Positions 12,478 to 23,958 of a stretch of DNA of 64,000 nucleotides are shown here, piece after piece. The DNA lies in contig JAHREC010000045.1 of NCBI GenBank assembly GCA_020081605.1, positions 558,001 to 622,000 on the forward strand, read 5' to 3'. This DNA is from Albifimbria verrucaria. Lineage: Eukaryota > Ascomycota > Sordariomycetes > Hypocreales > Stachybotryaceae. The stretch's first letter is position 1. Every line of letters begins with the position of its first letter. Both the position numbers and the translations under genes were made by a program. Below the pieces are notes generated by a model that had not been told where the DNA came from, did no database searches, and saw only the letters and a list, made by a program, of their open reading frames with translations.

Positions 12478-12598
12478 AGACTCGGTGATCGAACGATCCC
12501 CACAGACTCAGTGAACCCCCACATGATAGACTCAGTGAAACCCCACCTGGTCCCTTGAAGACTCGGTGACAATTTTCGTGGACCCACAGACTCGGTGA
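12478..12598 (-). promoter_or_regulatory. Five-copy GACTC(G/A)GTGA array in the GCV3 promoter
   Basis: AGACTCGGTGA occurs at 12478-12488, 12559-12569 and 12588-12598. The variant AGACTCAGTGA occurs at 12504-12514 and 12528-12538. All are in the same orientation, reading TCACCGAGTCT (or TCACTGAGTCT) on the GCV3 sense strand, with 24-31 bp between starts. The conserved repeats sit in otherwise non-repetitive DNA, which suggests selection on the element rather than a simple tandem repeat. The bound factor is not known; the linked Bas1-like Myb is a candidate. Confidence 0.75.
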
Positions 12599-12938
12599 CA
12601 CTGGGGTCCATGCGGAAAGATAAGGCAAGGCAAGGATTGCACTCCAACAGGAACCGGCAAAGGAACAGTCGGGGCCAGGCGTTATGACAAGACGGCCGTT
12701 TGGTTTGCAGACTAGATTCGGGGTTCGTAAATTTATTCTTCAAGGTGGTTGGAGTTGGATCGAGTAGCAGCTAACACTACAAAGTCACTACAATTGCATA
12801 CTATTGTACATGCGAAGACGCTTGACATGATTGAAGATGAATTGAACCTCTACGGTATTGAATCAATGAACTACTAATGGAAAGCTTGCGAAAGAAATAA
12901 TATTATGCCCGCTCTATGTTACGTTACGTTCAATGTGA
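12599..12938. other. Distal GCV3 promoter / SHMT 3' flank
   Basis: Non-coding spacer between the five-copy element array and the serine hydroxymethyltransferase stop codon. No further copy of the GACTCGGTGA element and no gene were seen. Confidence 0.6.
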
Positions 12939-14637
12939 TCAAGATTCAATCCAAGGCTCGTCAAAACCACCAACCCATTCCTCAACTTCCTTCTTTAGCG
13001 CTCCAATCTCGGCGACGGCTGATCCGTCTCCCAGATGCTCTAGGAAAGCCTTTTGTGTAGAAGGGTTCTTGACGCCCTTGGCTGCGGCAGCTTCCTTGGC
13101 TTCATTAGCCACCTTGATCGTGATGTTGACACCGCGATGCACAATATCTGCCACCCGCTTGAAGTCTTCTGCTGTGAAACCCCTTGTAGTCATTGCCGGC
13201 GTGCCCAATCGCAGACCACCAGGTCGGAGGGCAGATTTATCCCCAGGAACTGTGTTCTTGTTGCTGGCAATGCCACAGAGCTCGAGTACTCGCTCAACAC
13301 GGGCGCCGTCTACGCCTTTCGGCTTGAGATCTACAAGGACGAGGTGGTTATCCGTGCCGCCGGAGACCAGCTTGTGGCCGTGTGTATCAGAGAGCTGGCT
13401 AGCAAGAGCCTTTGCATTCTTGAGGACAGTTGCCTGATATTGTTTGAACTGTGGGCTTTGGGCTTGTCGCAAGGCGACGGCAAGCGCTGTGATGGTGTGG
13501 TTGTGAGGGCCGCCTTGGTGTCCAGGGAACACAGAGGCGTTGATAGGACCTTCAAGATCGTACTTGATCTCCTCGCCCTTCTTGTTGACGCTTCTTACAC
13601 CCTTGCGGAAGAAGATCATGGCACCACGAGGGCCACGGAGGGATTTGTGTGTTGTAGTAGTTACGACATCGGCGTACTCGAATGGTGAAGGAATGACGCC
13701 AGCTGCCACGAGACCAGAAATATGGGCCATATCCGCAAGAAGGTAGGCTCCCACCTCATCCGCAATAGAGCGCATGCGAGGGTAGTCAATTAGACGGGAG
13801 TAAGCAGAAGTTCCAGCGATGATGATCTTGGGTCGGTAGAGGAGCGCACTCTCCCTCAGTTTGTCGTAGTCAATGAGACCAGTAGTCTCATCGAGGCGGT
13901 AAGGAAAGTCTCGAAATACTTCGAGACCATAGAAATCTTCTTGGTCGGGAGCTGATATCCGTGAGAGAGATGACCGCCATGGGGAAGGTCAAGACCCATG
14001 ATGCGATCGTGTGGTTGGAGAAGGGCAGAGTAAGCATAGAGGTTGGCAGGAGAGCCAGAGAGAGCTACTGCTTGTGAGCATGCGACCACGTATTCTCAAA
14101 AGTAAAATAACTGACATTGGACATTGACACCCCATCGATCATCGGTAAGGTTGAATGCCTGCAGAGCACGTTGTTGGCAAAGCGTTTCCGCTTCGTCAAT
14201 GTGCTCGTTGCCGCCGTAGTAACGCGCGCCAGGGTAGCCTTCCGAATACTTGTTCTGCATCACACTGCCAAGCGCATTGAGCACGGCTTTCGACGTGAAG
14301 TTTTCTGAAGGAATGAGATTGATGAAGTGGCGTTGCCGTTTCTCCTCCTGTAACCTCTGTTCAGTGGCTAGTTGTATCACTCGGAAGCAGCTTACTTACA
14401 CGTTTGAGGATGTTGTATACTTCAGGGTCATTTTCCGAAAGTGTCGAGCCTAGAAGCTGTTCTGAGGTTATTACACAGCTCACTCAAGAAGCGATTATTA
14501 CTCACATTGGAGTGTTCTTGGGACAGGGATGAGTAGAGTCTCATCAATGGCCGCTGTGGTGCGACAATTGGACGAAAGCCTCTGCAGGCATGGTTGAGCG
14601 ACCGCGACCGGACCATGGCTAGAATGTAATTGCGCAA
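12939..14637 (-). CDS. SHM1: Serine hydroxymethyltransferase, mitochondrial type
   Basis: PLP enzyme interconverting serine plus THF with glycine plus 5,10-methylene-THF; it supplies or uses the products of the glycine cleavage system. Four exons (14637-14506, 14456-14400, 14356-14116, 14064-12939) give about 518 residues. The first exon ([14 protein letters not shown], later RPLMRLYSS) looks like a mitochondrial presequence, so I favour the mitochondrial isozyme. Conserved blocks are [50 protein letters not shown] and the PLP-lysine site [17 protein letters not shown]. The frame slips at 13903-13904: TTTCCTT reads correctly as TTTCCCTT ([14 protein letters not shown]), so one C seems missing. 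It shares a divergent promoter of about 516 bp with GCV1, containing TGACTCGGTGA copies. Confidence 0.95.
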
Positions 14638-14884
14638 AGACGAAGCTCGGAAACCACTGTTCAGTGCTATTGACTTTGCGTCAATGTTTTGGGACAGAAG
14701 TACGTGATGCGCTTATAGAGCCCAGCCCAGCGTAATGGAAATATGTGGAGAGGAGGTCCAACACCAATCTGACCGCCAACGGCGATTGATACTTGTACAA
14801 AAATTGATCAATTAAATAACATTCCCATGCTTGTTGGGGCAAAAAGCCGGTTCCAGTGTCTCGGCTAAGCTGTGCTTATCGCCT

Positions 14885-14978
14885 TGACTCGGTGACTCGG
14901 TGCCGCGTGACTCGGTGACGATCTGCGCATGCAGCCCAGTTTTAGCGATGGAGGGCCGGAGCGTTAGTGCACCGAGTC
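14885..14978. promoter_or_regulatory. TGACTCGGTGA elements in the divergent SHMT-GCV1 promoter
   Basis: TGACTCGGTGA at 14885-14895, an overlapping variant TGACTCGGTGC at 14893-14903, and TGACTCGGTGA at 14908-14918. On the opposite strand, GCACCGAGTC (GACTCGGTGC) is at 14969-14978. The first three read TCACCGAGTCA (or GCACCGAGTCA) on the SHMT sense strand and lie 248-281 bp from its ATG. The fourth has that orientation relative to GCV1 and lies about 175 bp from it. The same element recurs in the GCV2 and GCV3 promoters. Confidence 0.75.
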
Positions 14979-15153
14979 CTCTGGTCCCTTCTCAAGGACT
15001 TGGTTTCGGCCCAGAACCGGGGGTGGTCGCTTCGAGGCCGCTAACACGCTCATATTACTCTCTCATTCCTGTTTGTCTCTCACTCAATTGCATACGTTAC
15101 TCCGGCCTCGCGCAATTCTGTTATAGCTCGCATAGAATTTTGGCACCAGCACA

Positions 15154-16451
15154 ATGAGTCAAACGTCAATTCGGGCATCCCTGCCCTTCAGGCAAGCTGT
15201 TGCTACCCTCAAGGCTCGACCGTCGACGAGCGTCCTGGCAGGTTTCACCCAACAGCGACAAGCGTCCAATGCTGCAGCTGAGGATCTGAAAAAGACACCG
15301 CTCTACGATTTCCACCTCTCCAATGGCGCCAAACTCGTTCCCTTCGCTGGCTACCACATGCCCATCAGCTACTCATCACTCTCTCATGCCCAATCACACC
15401 ACTTCACCCGCGATAATGCTTCTCTGTTTGACGTGAGCCACATGGTTCAACACATTTTCCAAGGTCCCGCGGCGGCTGCGTTTCTGGAAACAATCACTCC
15501 GTCGGGGTTCAAGGATCAGGGTGTCATGCAGGGCAAATTAACGACTTTCCTATGGAGCGGAACTGGTGGGATTGTGGACGATTCCATTGTGACCCGGATC
15601 GGCGAAGACGCGTACCATGTTGTCACGAATGGAGCATGCTTGGAAAAGGACACCAAGTACTTTGATGAGGAGCTCGGCAAATTCGGTGGTAACATTCAAT
15701 GGTCAAAACTAGATGGCTCTGGCCTGCTGGCTCTGCAAGGTCCAAAGAGTGCAGAAATTTTGGCGGAATTGGTCGACGCGGATCTGAAGGCGCTGTATTT
15801 TGGATCGTCAACATTGGCGACGCTCAAGGTCAAGGACGGCAAGACAGTACCCGTGCTGATTAGCCGTGGAGGCTACACTGGCGAGGACGGCTTTGAACTT
15901 TCCTTCAATACTGCCATGGGCTCTGCTGGCGAGAATGCCGCTCTCGCAGCAGATGCACTTCTTACAACCGCAGGCTCAAGCCGTCTTCAGCTCGCCGGCC
16001 TTGGCGCTCGTGATTCTCTACGCTTGGAGGCTGGCATGTGTCTATACGGGCATGATCTGGACGACACCACTACGCCGGTCGAAGCGGCTCTTAGCTGGGT
16101 CATTCCAAAAGAGCGCCGCGAAAAGGCGGGTTCCACGGGGCCGAGGTCATCCTCTCCCAGCTCAAGCCGAAGAGCAAGGGTGGTTCAGGTGTGGAACGTC
16201 GACGAGTTGGAATCATCGTGGACGGTGCCCCAGCGCGTGAGGGTGCGCAAATTGTAAAGGACGGCGAGGTCGTCGGAACAGTGACAAGTGGCTCGCCGAG
16301 TCCAACTCTGGGAAAGAACATCGCCATGGGCTATGTGAAGGATGGTCTACACAAGTCTGGGACTGAACTAGAGGTCGTGGTGCGTGGCAAGAGCCGGACA
16401 GGAACCGTATCGAAGATGCCCTTTGTCCCGACCAAGTACTGGAAGGCATAG
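15154..16451 (+). CDS. GCV1: Aminomethyltransferase, T-protein of the glycine cleavage system (one frame break)
   Basis: Transfers the methylene carbon from aminomethyl-H-protein to THF, releasing ammonia, in the mitochondrial matrix. A basic presequence (MSQTSIRASLPFRQAVATLK) is followed by LYDFHLSNGAKLVPFAGYHM, SLFDVSHM and GGYTGEDGFELS, all characteristic of GcvT. The C-terminal OB-like half continues in the next frame from about 16132 (GAPAREGAQIVKDGEVVG, then NIAMGYVKDGLHKSGTE) to the stop at 16449-16451. The switch occurs in GGGTTCCAC at 16131-16132, where one extra T restores AGFHGAEVILSQ. Corrected length is about 432 residues, near the fungal norm. The initiator is in good context and is the first ATG of the frame. 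It is divergent from SHMT. Confidence 0.95.
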
Positions 16452-16958
16452 ATGCCATAGTATGGAGGCCAGTTGTGTAATTCGTGCATTTTAATCAGCG
16501 TCTATCGAATGAACTCGTTACATCAAGCACATAATGCAGGGAACTGTCAGGCGTGGTGAAGACAAACAAGACTGAATCCGCGGTGTTCCGCGTTGATTCT
16601 ACGGGTGGTCACGGCGGGTTTGTGATCTCGATGGAATTTCTCATCCTTTGAAGTTAACCGCCAGATCAAGCGAGTGGTGGTTGGAAACAGGCATAAGCCA
16701 GGGTAAGATTCAATTTCCAGCAAAACAGCAGAAGTGCAGGAGGCAACTGCGCCTCCTGGATAAACCCCATTTCAACAAAAGGCGGCTTCGTTGAGGAAGC
16801 ATGGTGGCCAAAAACAAACGCAACCTGTCTCGACTAATGTGGAGAATAATGATGGTAGTGATGGTGGTGGTGGTGGTAATGGTGGTGGTAATGGTGGTAG
16901 TGTGTGACATGCCGGAACTCTTGACTGCCGCGCTGATCCGTCAAAAGCTGCTCATCCA
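16452..16958. other. Intergenic between GCV1 and the Myb gene, with a GGT/GTG-rich tract
   Basis: Convergent 3' spacer. A trinucleotide-type run of GGT, GTG and GAT units occupies about 16848-16906. No gene or terminator consensus recognised. Confidence 0.6.
16848..16906. repeat. GGT/GTG/GAT trinucleotide tract
   Basis: Imperfect run of triplets such as GGTGGTGGTGG interspersed with AAT and AGT, in the 3' spacer between GCV1 and the Myb gene. Likely a slippage-prone microsatellite with no assigned function. Confidence 0.7.
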
Positions 16959-18242
16959 CTACATTTGGCGGGAGAGCTGTTGCAGGGGGAAGCTTTGGGT
17001 ATCATGATGGGGTTCTTCAGGTATGTTTGATAACTGTTGCTCAGACCGCGATGTCATCTCCGCAGACAGCTCCAAGGCTCGAAAATCGACCGAGTTTGTG
17101 AAGGAAGGGTCGTGGTGCGGCTGGTTGTGGTCCTCGACTGAAGTTTGCAGTGCTGAAGTCGATGCCTGAGCCGGTAATCGGTTTATGATGGGAATTGGAG
17201 GAACGTTTGGCGCGGAAGAAGTCTGGTCCTCCCAAGATGATTCCATGTCCCAATTGATCAATGGAGGGGCCAGTGGCAGATTTGCGTCTGGCACATTCTC
17301 CATATCCTGGACAGCGTCATAGGGGACAGCATGAGCCGCGTCTATGGTCAGGCCAGCGTTCCAGTCACTATCCAGCGACATGGAATGAGGATAGTCCAGC
17401 TGGCTGGCAACAGTAGTTACATCGGGAATATCGACATTGACGGCAATGGACTCGGGCAAGGCCAAGATTGCACCTGGCTCATCGCTGGGACGGGAGACAG
17501 CAGGGGACATTGAATTCTCGGCCGCATCGTACTCTGAAGCGGACTGCATATTATCGGGCGACGTTTGCTGTTCAGCGGCCGACCTGGAAGCCATGCATTG
17601 CTTAGATAGGTTGCGCCAGCGGTTTCGGCAAGTCAGCGGTGGCCGGCCAGGCAGTCTTGCGGCGACGGCAGACCACCTGTGGCCCAGGTCACTGACACTG
17701 TCGCGCAAGATGCGATCCTCGTCCGGAGTCCATCCGGAGAGGCGATTCTTGGCCAATGGCCCGAGAATGTCAACATAACGCTTGGAGCATTGATCGTCTT
17801 TCCTGCCGGGGATGAGATCGGCGATCTGCTTCCATGCCGGGCCGAGGCGCGCATAGGCCTCGAGCAATATGCGATCCTCATCCTCGGTCCACCGGCCCTT
17901 TCTAAGGGACGGATCCAACGAATGGAACCACCGTTTGCGACAGTCCTAGGATCCCAGTCAGCTTCATTGCATGCCACGTGGGAGTGGCTGTGTGAGGCGC
18001 GTCGGCGAATCGACCTGCTTGACACCCAAATTGGCTCACCTTGGCAGTGCGGCCTGGGATGCCTTGGGCAATCTCAGTCCATCTCCCTCAGATCCTCTGG
18101 CGTGGCCATACTGCGCAACGCGGCTCCTGAGAGACTGGTCCTCCCATGACGTCCAGTTGCGACGGGCCCTCCGAGCAACATTTGCTGTGCCGCCTTCAGT
18201 TGATGCAGGCGGTGTAGCGTTGGGTGAGTGCTCCGTCGACAT
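16959..18242 (-). CDS. Three-repeat Myb DNA-binding protein, Bas1-like (one frame break)
   Basis: Predicted sequence-specific transcription factor. Exon 1 (18242-18040) and exon 2 (17945-16959) flank a 94-bp intron and give about 396 residues. Three tandem Myb repeats are visible: R1 NWTSWEDQSLRSRVAQYG...WTEIAQGIPGRTAKDCRKRW, R2 KGRWTEDEDRILLEAY...WKQIADLIPGRKDDQCSKRY, R3 SGWTPDEDRILRDSV...WSAVAARLPGRPPLTCRNRW. Each has the spaced aromatic residues of the Myb fold. The rest is acidic, Ser/Pro-rich and probably activating or interacting. Within R1 the frame slips at 18085-18087 (CCC on the plus strand); one added base gives a normal repeat. Yeast Bas1 has the same three-repeat layout and controls GCV and SHM genes through TGACTC. 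Orthology is inferred from architecture and linkage, not alignment. Confidence 0.85.
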
Positions 18243-19298
18243 GCCCTGTGTGGAAAAACCCGGCTTCGCAGCTAGCCGGACAGCGGTAGCGGTGCCCGTG
18301 CGCAGACGTGCCTGTCTGGTGAGCGATGCATGAGGTTGGGATCTGGCGATGTTTGGATCAGAAGATTGTGGGGGTGGTTGCGATAGATAGTGGAGGATGG
18401 ATGGTTAATCTGGGGATTTTTGGTACGCTGGCTCGCTAACCCCAACCCTGAAACCACGCAACGCGCAAGCACAGAGAGAGAGGGATCAACCCCTTGCCGC
18501 CGGTCTCGCAAGCCAGGAAAAGACGAAGAATTGACCACTCGTGTCTCAGTTCTATGCTTCTTTTTCTTCATCGACGGCATATCAACAGTTTCCAGACTTT
18601 GTATAACCCTGATTCGTGCCTGAAGCGTCCATCACGTGCAGGAAAATCCTCGGAAATTGGTGGAAGCGTGGTCTAGGGTAGGCGCGAGCAAATTACCATG
18701 ACTTGGCACTGCCTAATAGAGGAGAAACAATGAATCCGTCTGGATGCTCTTATACGAACCGATGAAATGACCAAGCAAGTGATTGATTTACTTGTTGAAA
18801 GAAAGAAGAAGAGAAAGAAAGAAAGAAAGAAAGAAAGAAAAGGTTCGTAAAGATTTTTTCTTCATGGAACTTGAAGCCAGTTTTCTTTCTATCGAAGAGC
18901 TCGATAAAGGAAACCCTAAAATACCAGCTCCTATCTACAAGGTATCATCAATTAAATCTCTGTCTGTGTTCCTTATACACGGAAAAGACTGAAGGAGAGG
19001 GTAAACCAGACAAGGTTCTTGGATCTTTGTGATAGCCTAATTATTGTGCTGAAACAGAAGAAGGAGAGGAAGAAAACCACCATTAGTGTTCTAATCAAAT
19101 TTAGTGGTTCTGTTTATAGCCCCTTGGCAACAACCTCAATTGGTTATTTGCCCCATCCTTTCACCAAAGATGATCCACCAAAAGAACCATCTAAGATTGC
19201 CTTAAAAGGGGTTTCTTCACGCACATTCCCATCTGCTGAAAGAAGCTGCAAAGGCTGATCACGATACGCTCCCTGGCTTTCGCTTCCGAATCATCACC
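18243..19298. other. Intergenic with GAAA microsatellite
   Basis: Promoter side of the Myb gene and of the downstream secreted-protein gene. A purine tract with repeated GAAA units lies at about 18798-18842. I found no TGACTCGGTGA element here, so self-regulation of the Myb gene through that site is not supported. Confidence 0.6.
18798..18842. repeat. GAAA microsatellite
   Basis: Several consecutive GAAA units with minor interruptions, in a purine-rich strand between the Myb gene and the cysteine-rich GPI-type protein gene. Confidence 0.75.
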
Positions 19299-20058
19299 AT
19301 GGTTCGAAATCTTTACTTGGTTGCATTATGCGGCTTGGTGGTCGGCGACCTTGTGGCTGCCAATAGCCACATCAAGGGCCGTGATGAAGAGCTGGATCAG
19401 CATTATCGCGACATAAATTGCAGTGTAAGTTTTCCATTTATACTAAGTTCTCGTTACCTCGAACCTGGTTCAGTCCTTGTGTCCTCAGAGCTGATCTTTC
19501 TGTGTATTTGCTTCAGAACGACTGCTTCTTTGATAGCTGTCCCTCGTGCTCAAGCAGCATCGTAAGCATGTGCAAGGAAGCAAGCTATATGGAAGCCTTC
19601 ATTTGCTGTCTGCGCGAGAATTGTCGGCCCCAAGTAGTATCCGGTATGTCGGATCCCCTTTAGCACTTGTTTCAAGCTAGGAGTTGCTGATTGTGTGATG
19701 TCCGGATGACACAGATGGCATCGAGGATATGGGCACTTGTGCGAAGAACTTTGGTGTCAAATTCAACACGGCAGCCTGCGACGGTTCTGTGGGCCCTATC
19801 GCAACCCCGTCAGTTACACTCGCTACCACCTCCAGCTTGTCATCTCAGTCGTCAACAATAACCTCGTCTACCTCGACGGCACCAACCCAGAGCACTGCAG
19901 AGGTTTCAACGACTTCGTCTCAACCACCGCCGCAGGAAACTCCATCTACCAGTGACGAAAGCCTACCAGCCCCAACAGATAGTAGTGCCTCACAGAACAA
20001 GATCATGCTCAACGGCGCTGCCATCATCATGGCTGTTTGTAGTATTATGCTCTTGTAA
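19299..20058 (+). CDS. Small cysteine-rich secreted protein, probably GPI-anchored
   Basis: Three exons (19299-19424, 19517-19643, 19715-20058) with canonical GT-AG introns give 198 residues without a frame break. The N-terminus (MVRNLYLVALCGLVVGDLVAA) is a signal peptide. The mature region is cysteine-dense (DCFFDSCPSCSSSIVSMC, then FICCLRENC and later GTC...AAC). It is followed by about 80 residues rich in Ser, Thr and Pro, likely O-glycosylated, and a hydrophobic C-terminus (IMLNGAAIIMAVCSIMLL) that fits a GPI-attachment signal. The cysteine pattern is not one I can assign to CFEM or another named domain. Likely cell-wall or plasma-membrane surface protein; function unknown. Confidence 0.8.
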
Positions 20059-20896
20059 ATCGTGCACCAAAGCGTATTGATCCAGCGTCACTAGCTCGAA
20101 TCACTGAAGAATAATTTGGTTGAACGGCTATAATTCGAACTAATCTTTATGGATTCTTTCATTATCCTAGCTCGCATCAAAAAGTAATATCTAGACGAAA
20201 TGCCACAGTTTAATATTGGTAGCAATCCTAACAAACTGCAAAACTAGTGTTTGTAGTCTTAAAGCTGAAAGGGAAGGAGTTTGAATAGACGTTATTAAAG
20301 TGAACATAACTTAGGCATATGCTACTCTGGGCAGCCTGAGGTTGGTTTATTTGTGAGGTCGGAGAACAGAGATGGGGAAGCTGTGTTTAATTTCAGCCAT
20401 CGCATATTAGGTCTTACCTTGCTGTCTCCCTTTGGGTGTCAAGATATCTCTATACCTACCTGACCTTATGGAAGAGGGAGGCCGATACATACTGGCGAGA
20501 AGAATCCGGTTCGGATTGCGGGGAAGAGAAAAGTGCCTTCCTAATTGAGAGAATGATGGTCTCTTATCCGGTTGCTCCCCAAGGCCGGCTTGGATGATCC
20601 ACCGTCAAGTGATGCAGGGTGAGAATGACCTTGATACCACTACCTGAAAATCTGTTACTTCCTACGTGACATAAGATCATATCAACTACAAGATCATCAG
20701 CAAGTATTTAGCAGGACCCACGATTATCAATGCAATGTAACCACCCGCATACGTGGCTGGTAGCCCCTTGCATGCAACATGGATTTATGATAAGTAGGAG
20801 AACGATTCGCCAGAAATCTATGCTTGTTCTCATTTCAGTCACCACTTCCCTTCATCCTTCGATAATCCTGTCCTCTGTGTAAGGATATTCTTCAAA
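20059..20896. other. Intergenic, no gene recognised
   Basis: About 0.8 kb, AT-rich at 20090-20260, then the promoter of the FAD oxidoreductase. No element shared with the glycine cluster was found. Confidence 0.6.
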
Positions 20897-22363
20897 ATGT
20901 GGTCATCTTTGGTCAATATGATTACTTTTAGCTGCCTCACTTCAAAAATAAGGGCAAACGCTATATCTCATGAGTTTCAACAGACCATTAACGATGACCG
21001 TGTCCAAAATACCCTCTTCGGCTTCCCTCACCCTAACCCCACTGTGTCGTATTGGCAAGACCCTCCCCATCGTATCGCTAACCATCGTACTACTCCTGAC
21101 CTGCCTACGTCACAAGTCTTTGACTATATTATTGTTGGTTCTGGGGTGACTGGGGCTTCAGTGGCATTTAAACTCTTATTACGCGAACCCAAGCTGGCTA
21201 TCCTAATGATCGAGGCCCGTACTGCTGCGTCAGGAGCAACAGGGCGCAATGGTGGTCATTGTCGTCCTGGGTCCTGGAAAAGCATCAAAGACTGGATAGC
21301 AGCCCACGGGGAGGATGAAGGGCTCAAGTTAGGCATGATGGAACAGGATAGCATCAACGACATGGCCGAGTTTGTTCGGAGATATAACGTTTCTAGTGAC
21401 TGGAGAGACGTTGAAAGTGCCGATCTATATTGGACCAAAGATGCCTTCGAAAATGCGGCCAAGGTGGTGGAGTTCCAACGCGAATTGGAGCAGCGCAGAC
21501 CAAACGATGTCCCGAGGAACACAAGAACGGTATATGCTGGCCAGGCAGCAAGGGACTATTGGGGATGGCCAGAGATCTTAGGAGCTGTCACCTTCCAATC
21601 GCATACGCATAACCCCTATTTAACGGTTTGCGCGCTGCTCGAGCAGAGCCTTGCAAAGGGGCTTAACTTGCAGACGAATACATTGGCAATGAATCTGAGT
21701 AAAGTTCCACGTAAATCAGCTCATGCAGCCAAGTGGGAAGTTCAGACAAACCGAGGAATTGTGAGGGAAAACAAGTTGTCCTCGCTACGAATGGCTACAC
21801 GAACGCGCTGCACCCTGGTTTTGCAAGGACAAGGTTCCTCGTTCCGTCTAGAAGTCAAGCTTCCGCAGTGCATCCTGAGAAGGACACATCAAACAACCCC
21901 GTGTTTCTCCGAAGCGCTTCGTACCCCGATCTGCACAGCGGTAACAATTATATTGTCGTTCGTGGTCCGGGAGTCCGCAGGAAGGGGACGTTGTTTACGG
22001 AGGGGCACAAAGTTCTCACCGACGAGGGAAAAAACATTACGGATGACTCTGTGGTCAATAAGGACATTGCCTCACACTTGCAAGGTGTTGGACGCGTTGT
22101 CTATGGGCACAAAAACTGGGGCGAGTCAACGAGACTTATCAGGATTGGACCGGCATCACCTGTGAAACGCCTGATGGACTCCCAGTAGTTGGTGGTGTGC
22201 CAGGTGAAGAAGGTCTCTGGGCGTCAGTATGCATGAACGGACACGGCATGGCTTGGGGTATAGGAGTGCAGAAGCGCTTGTTCAGATGATGACACAGGGC
22301 AAAGCACCGGAATGGTTTCCAAAACCATTCAGAGCTGAACGAGCTTGGGCACGTCAACAGTGA
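20897..22363 (+). CDS. FAD-dependent oxidoreductase, DAO family (three frame breaks)
   Basis: The ADP-binding motif VFDYIIVGSGVTGASVA starts near residue 75 and is followed by ARTAASGATGRNGGHCRPG, a layout typical of D-amino-acid oxidase/glycine oxidase/sarcosine oxidase-like flavoproteins. The frame moves three times, near 21765, 22123 and 22265. Each move is repaired by one added base, reading through GKQVVLATNGYTNALHPGF, then VNETYQDWTGITCETPDG and finally MMTQGKAPEWFPKPFRAERA to the stop at 22361-22363, about 489 residues. The WTGI...DGLPVVG block is the conserved C-terminal FAD contact. Substrate is probably a primary or secondary amine. An amine oxidase near a glycine-cleavage cluster is suggestive, but the glycine element is absent from its promoter. 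Confidence 0.85.
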
Positions 22364-22673
22364 GATACAAGTTAAACGTGAACCGAGATACTTCTACTAT
22401 AGCTGTGATAGACACATTGAGGACTTGGGTTCGTGTGGATTATACAGCTGTTAACATTGATCGAGAGGATTAATGCATTCAAATTGATTGTACTAGTTTG
22501 GTATATGCGAATTGAATAGGCGTGCCTTGGAAGGTGCTTATGTTCAAGCTGGTTGCTTTACCTAAATATAACGGCATTACGAGTAAATATTAATCATGAA
22601 CAGGGACTAAGACATTCCGTAGAGATCTTCACGTTTAATTGACTCATATATTTAGCTAAATGCTCGCGATGAG

Positions 22674-23958
<1,285 letters not shown>

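Noticed and set aside
18783..18992. 69-codon open frame across the GAAA repeat
   Set aside because: Its N-terminal Lys/Arg run is just translation of the microsatellite.
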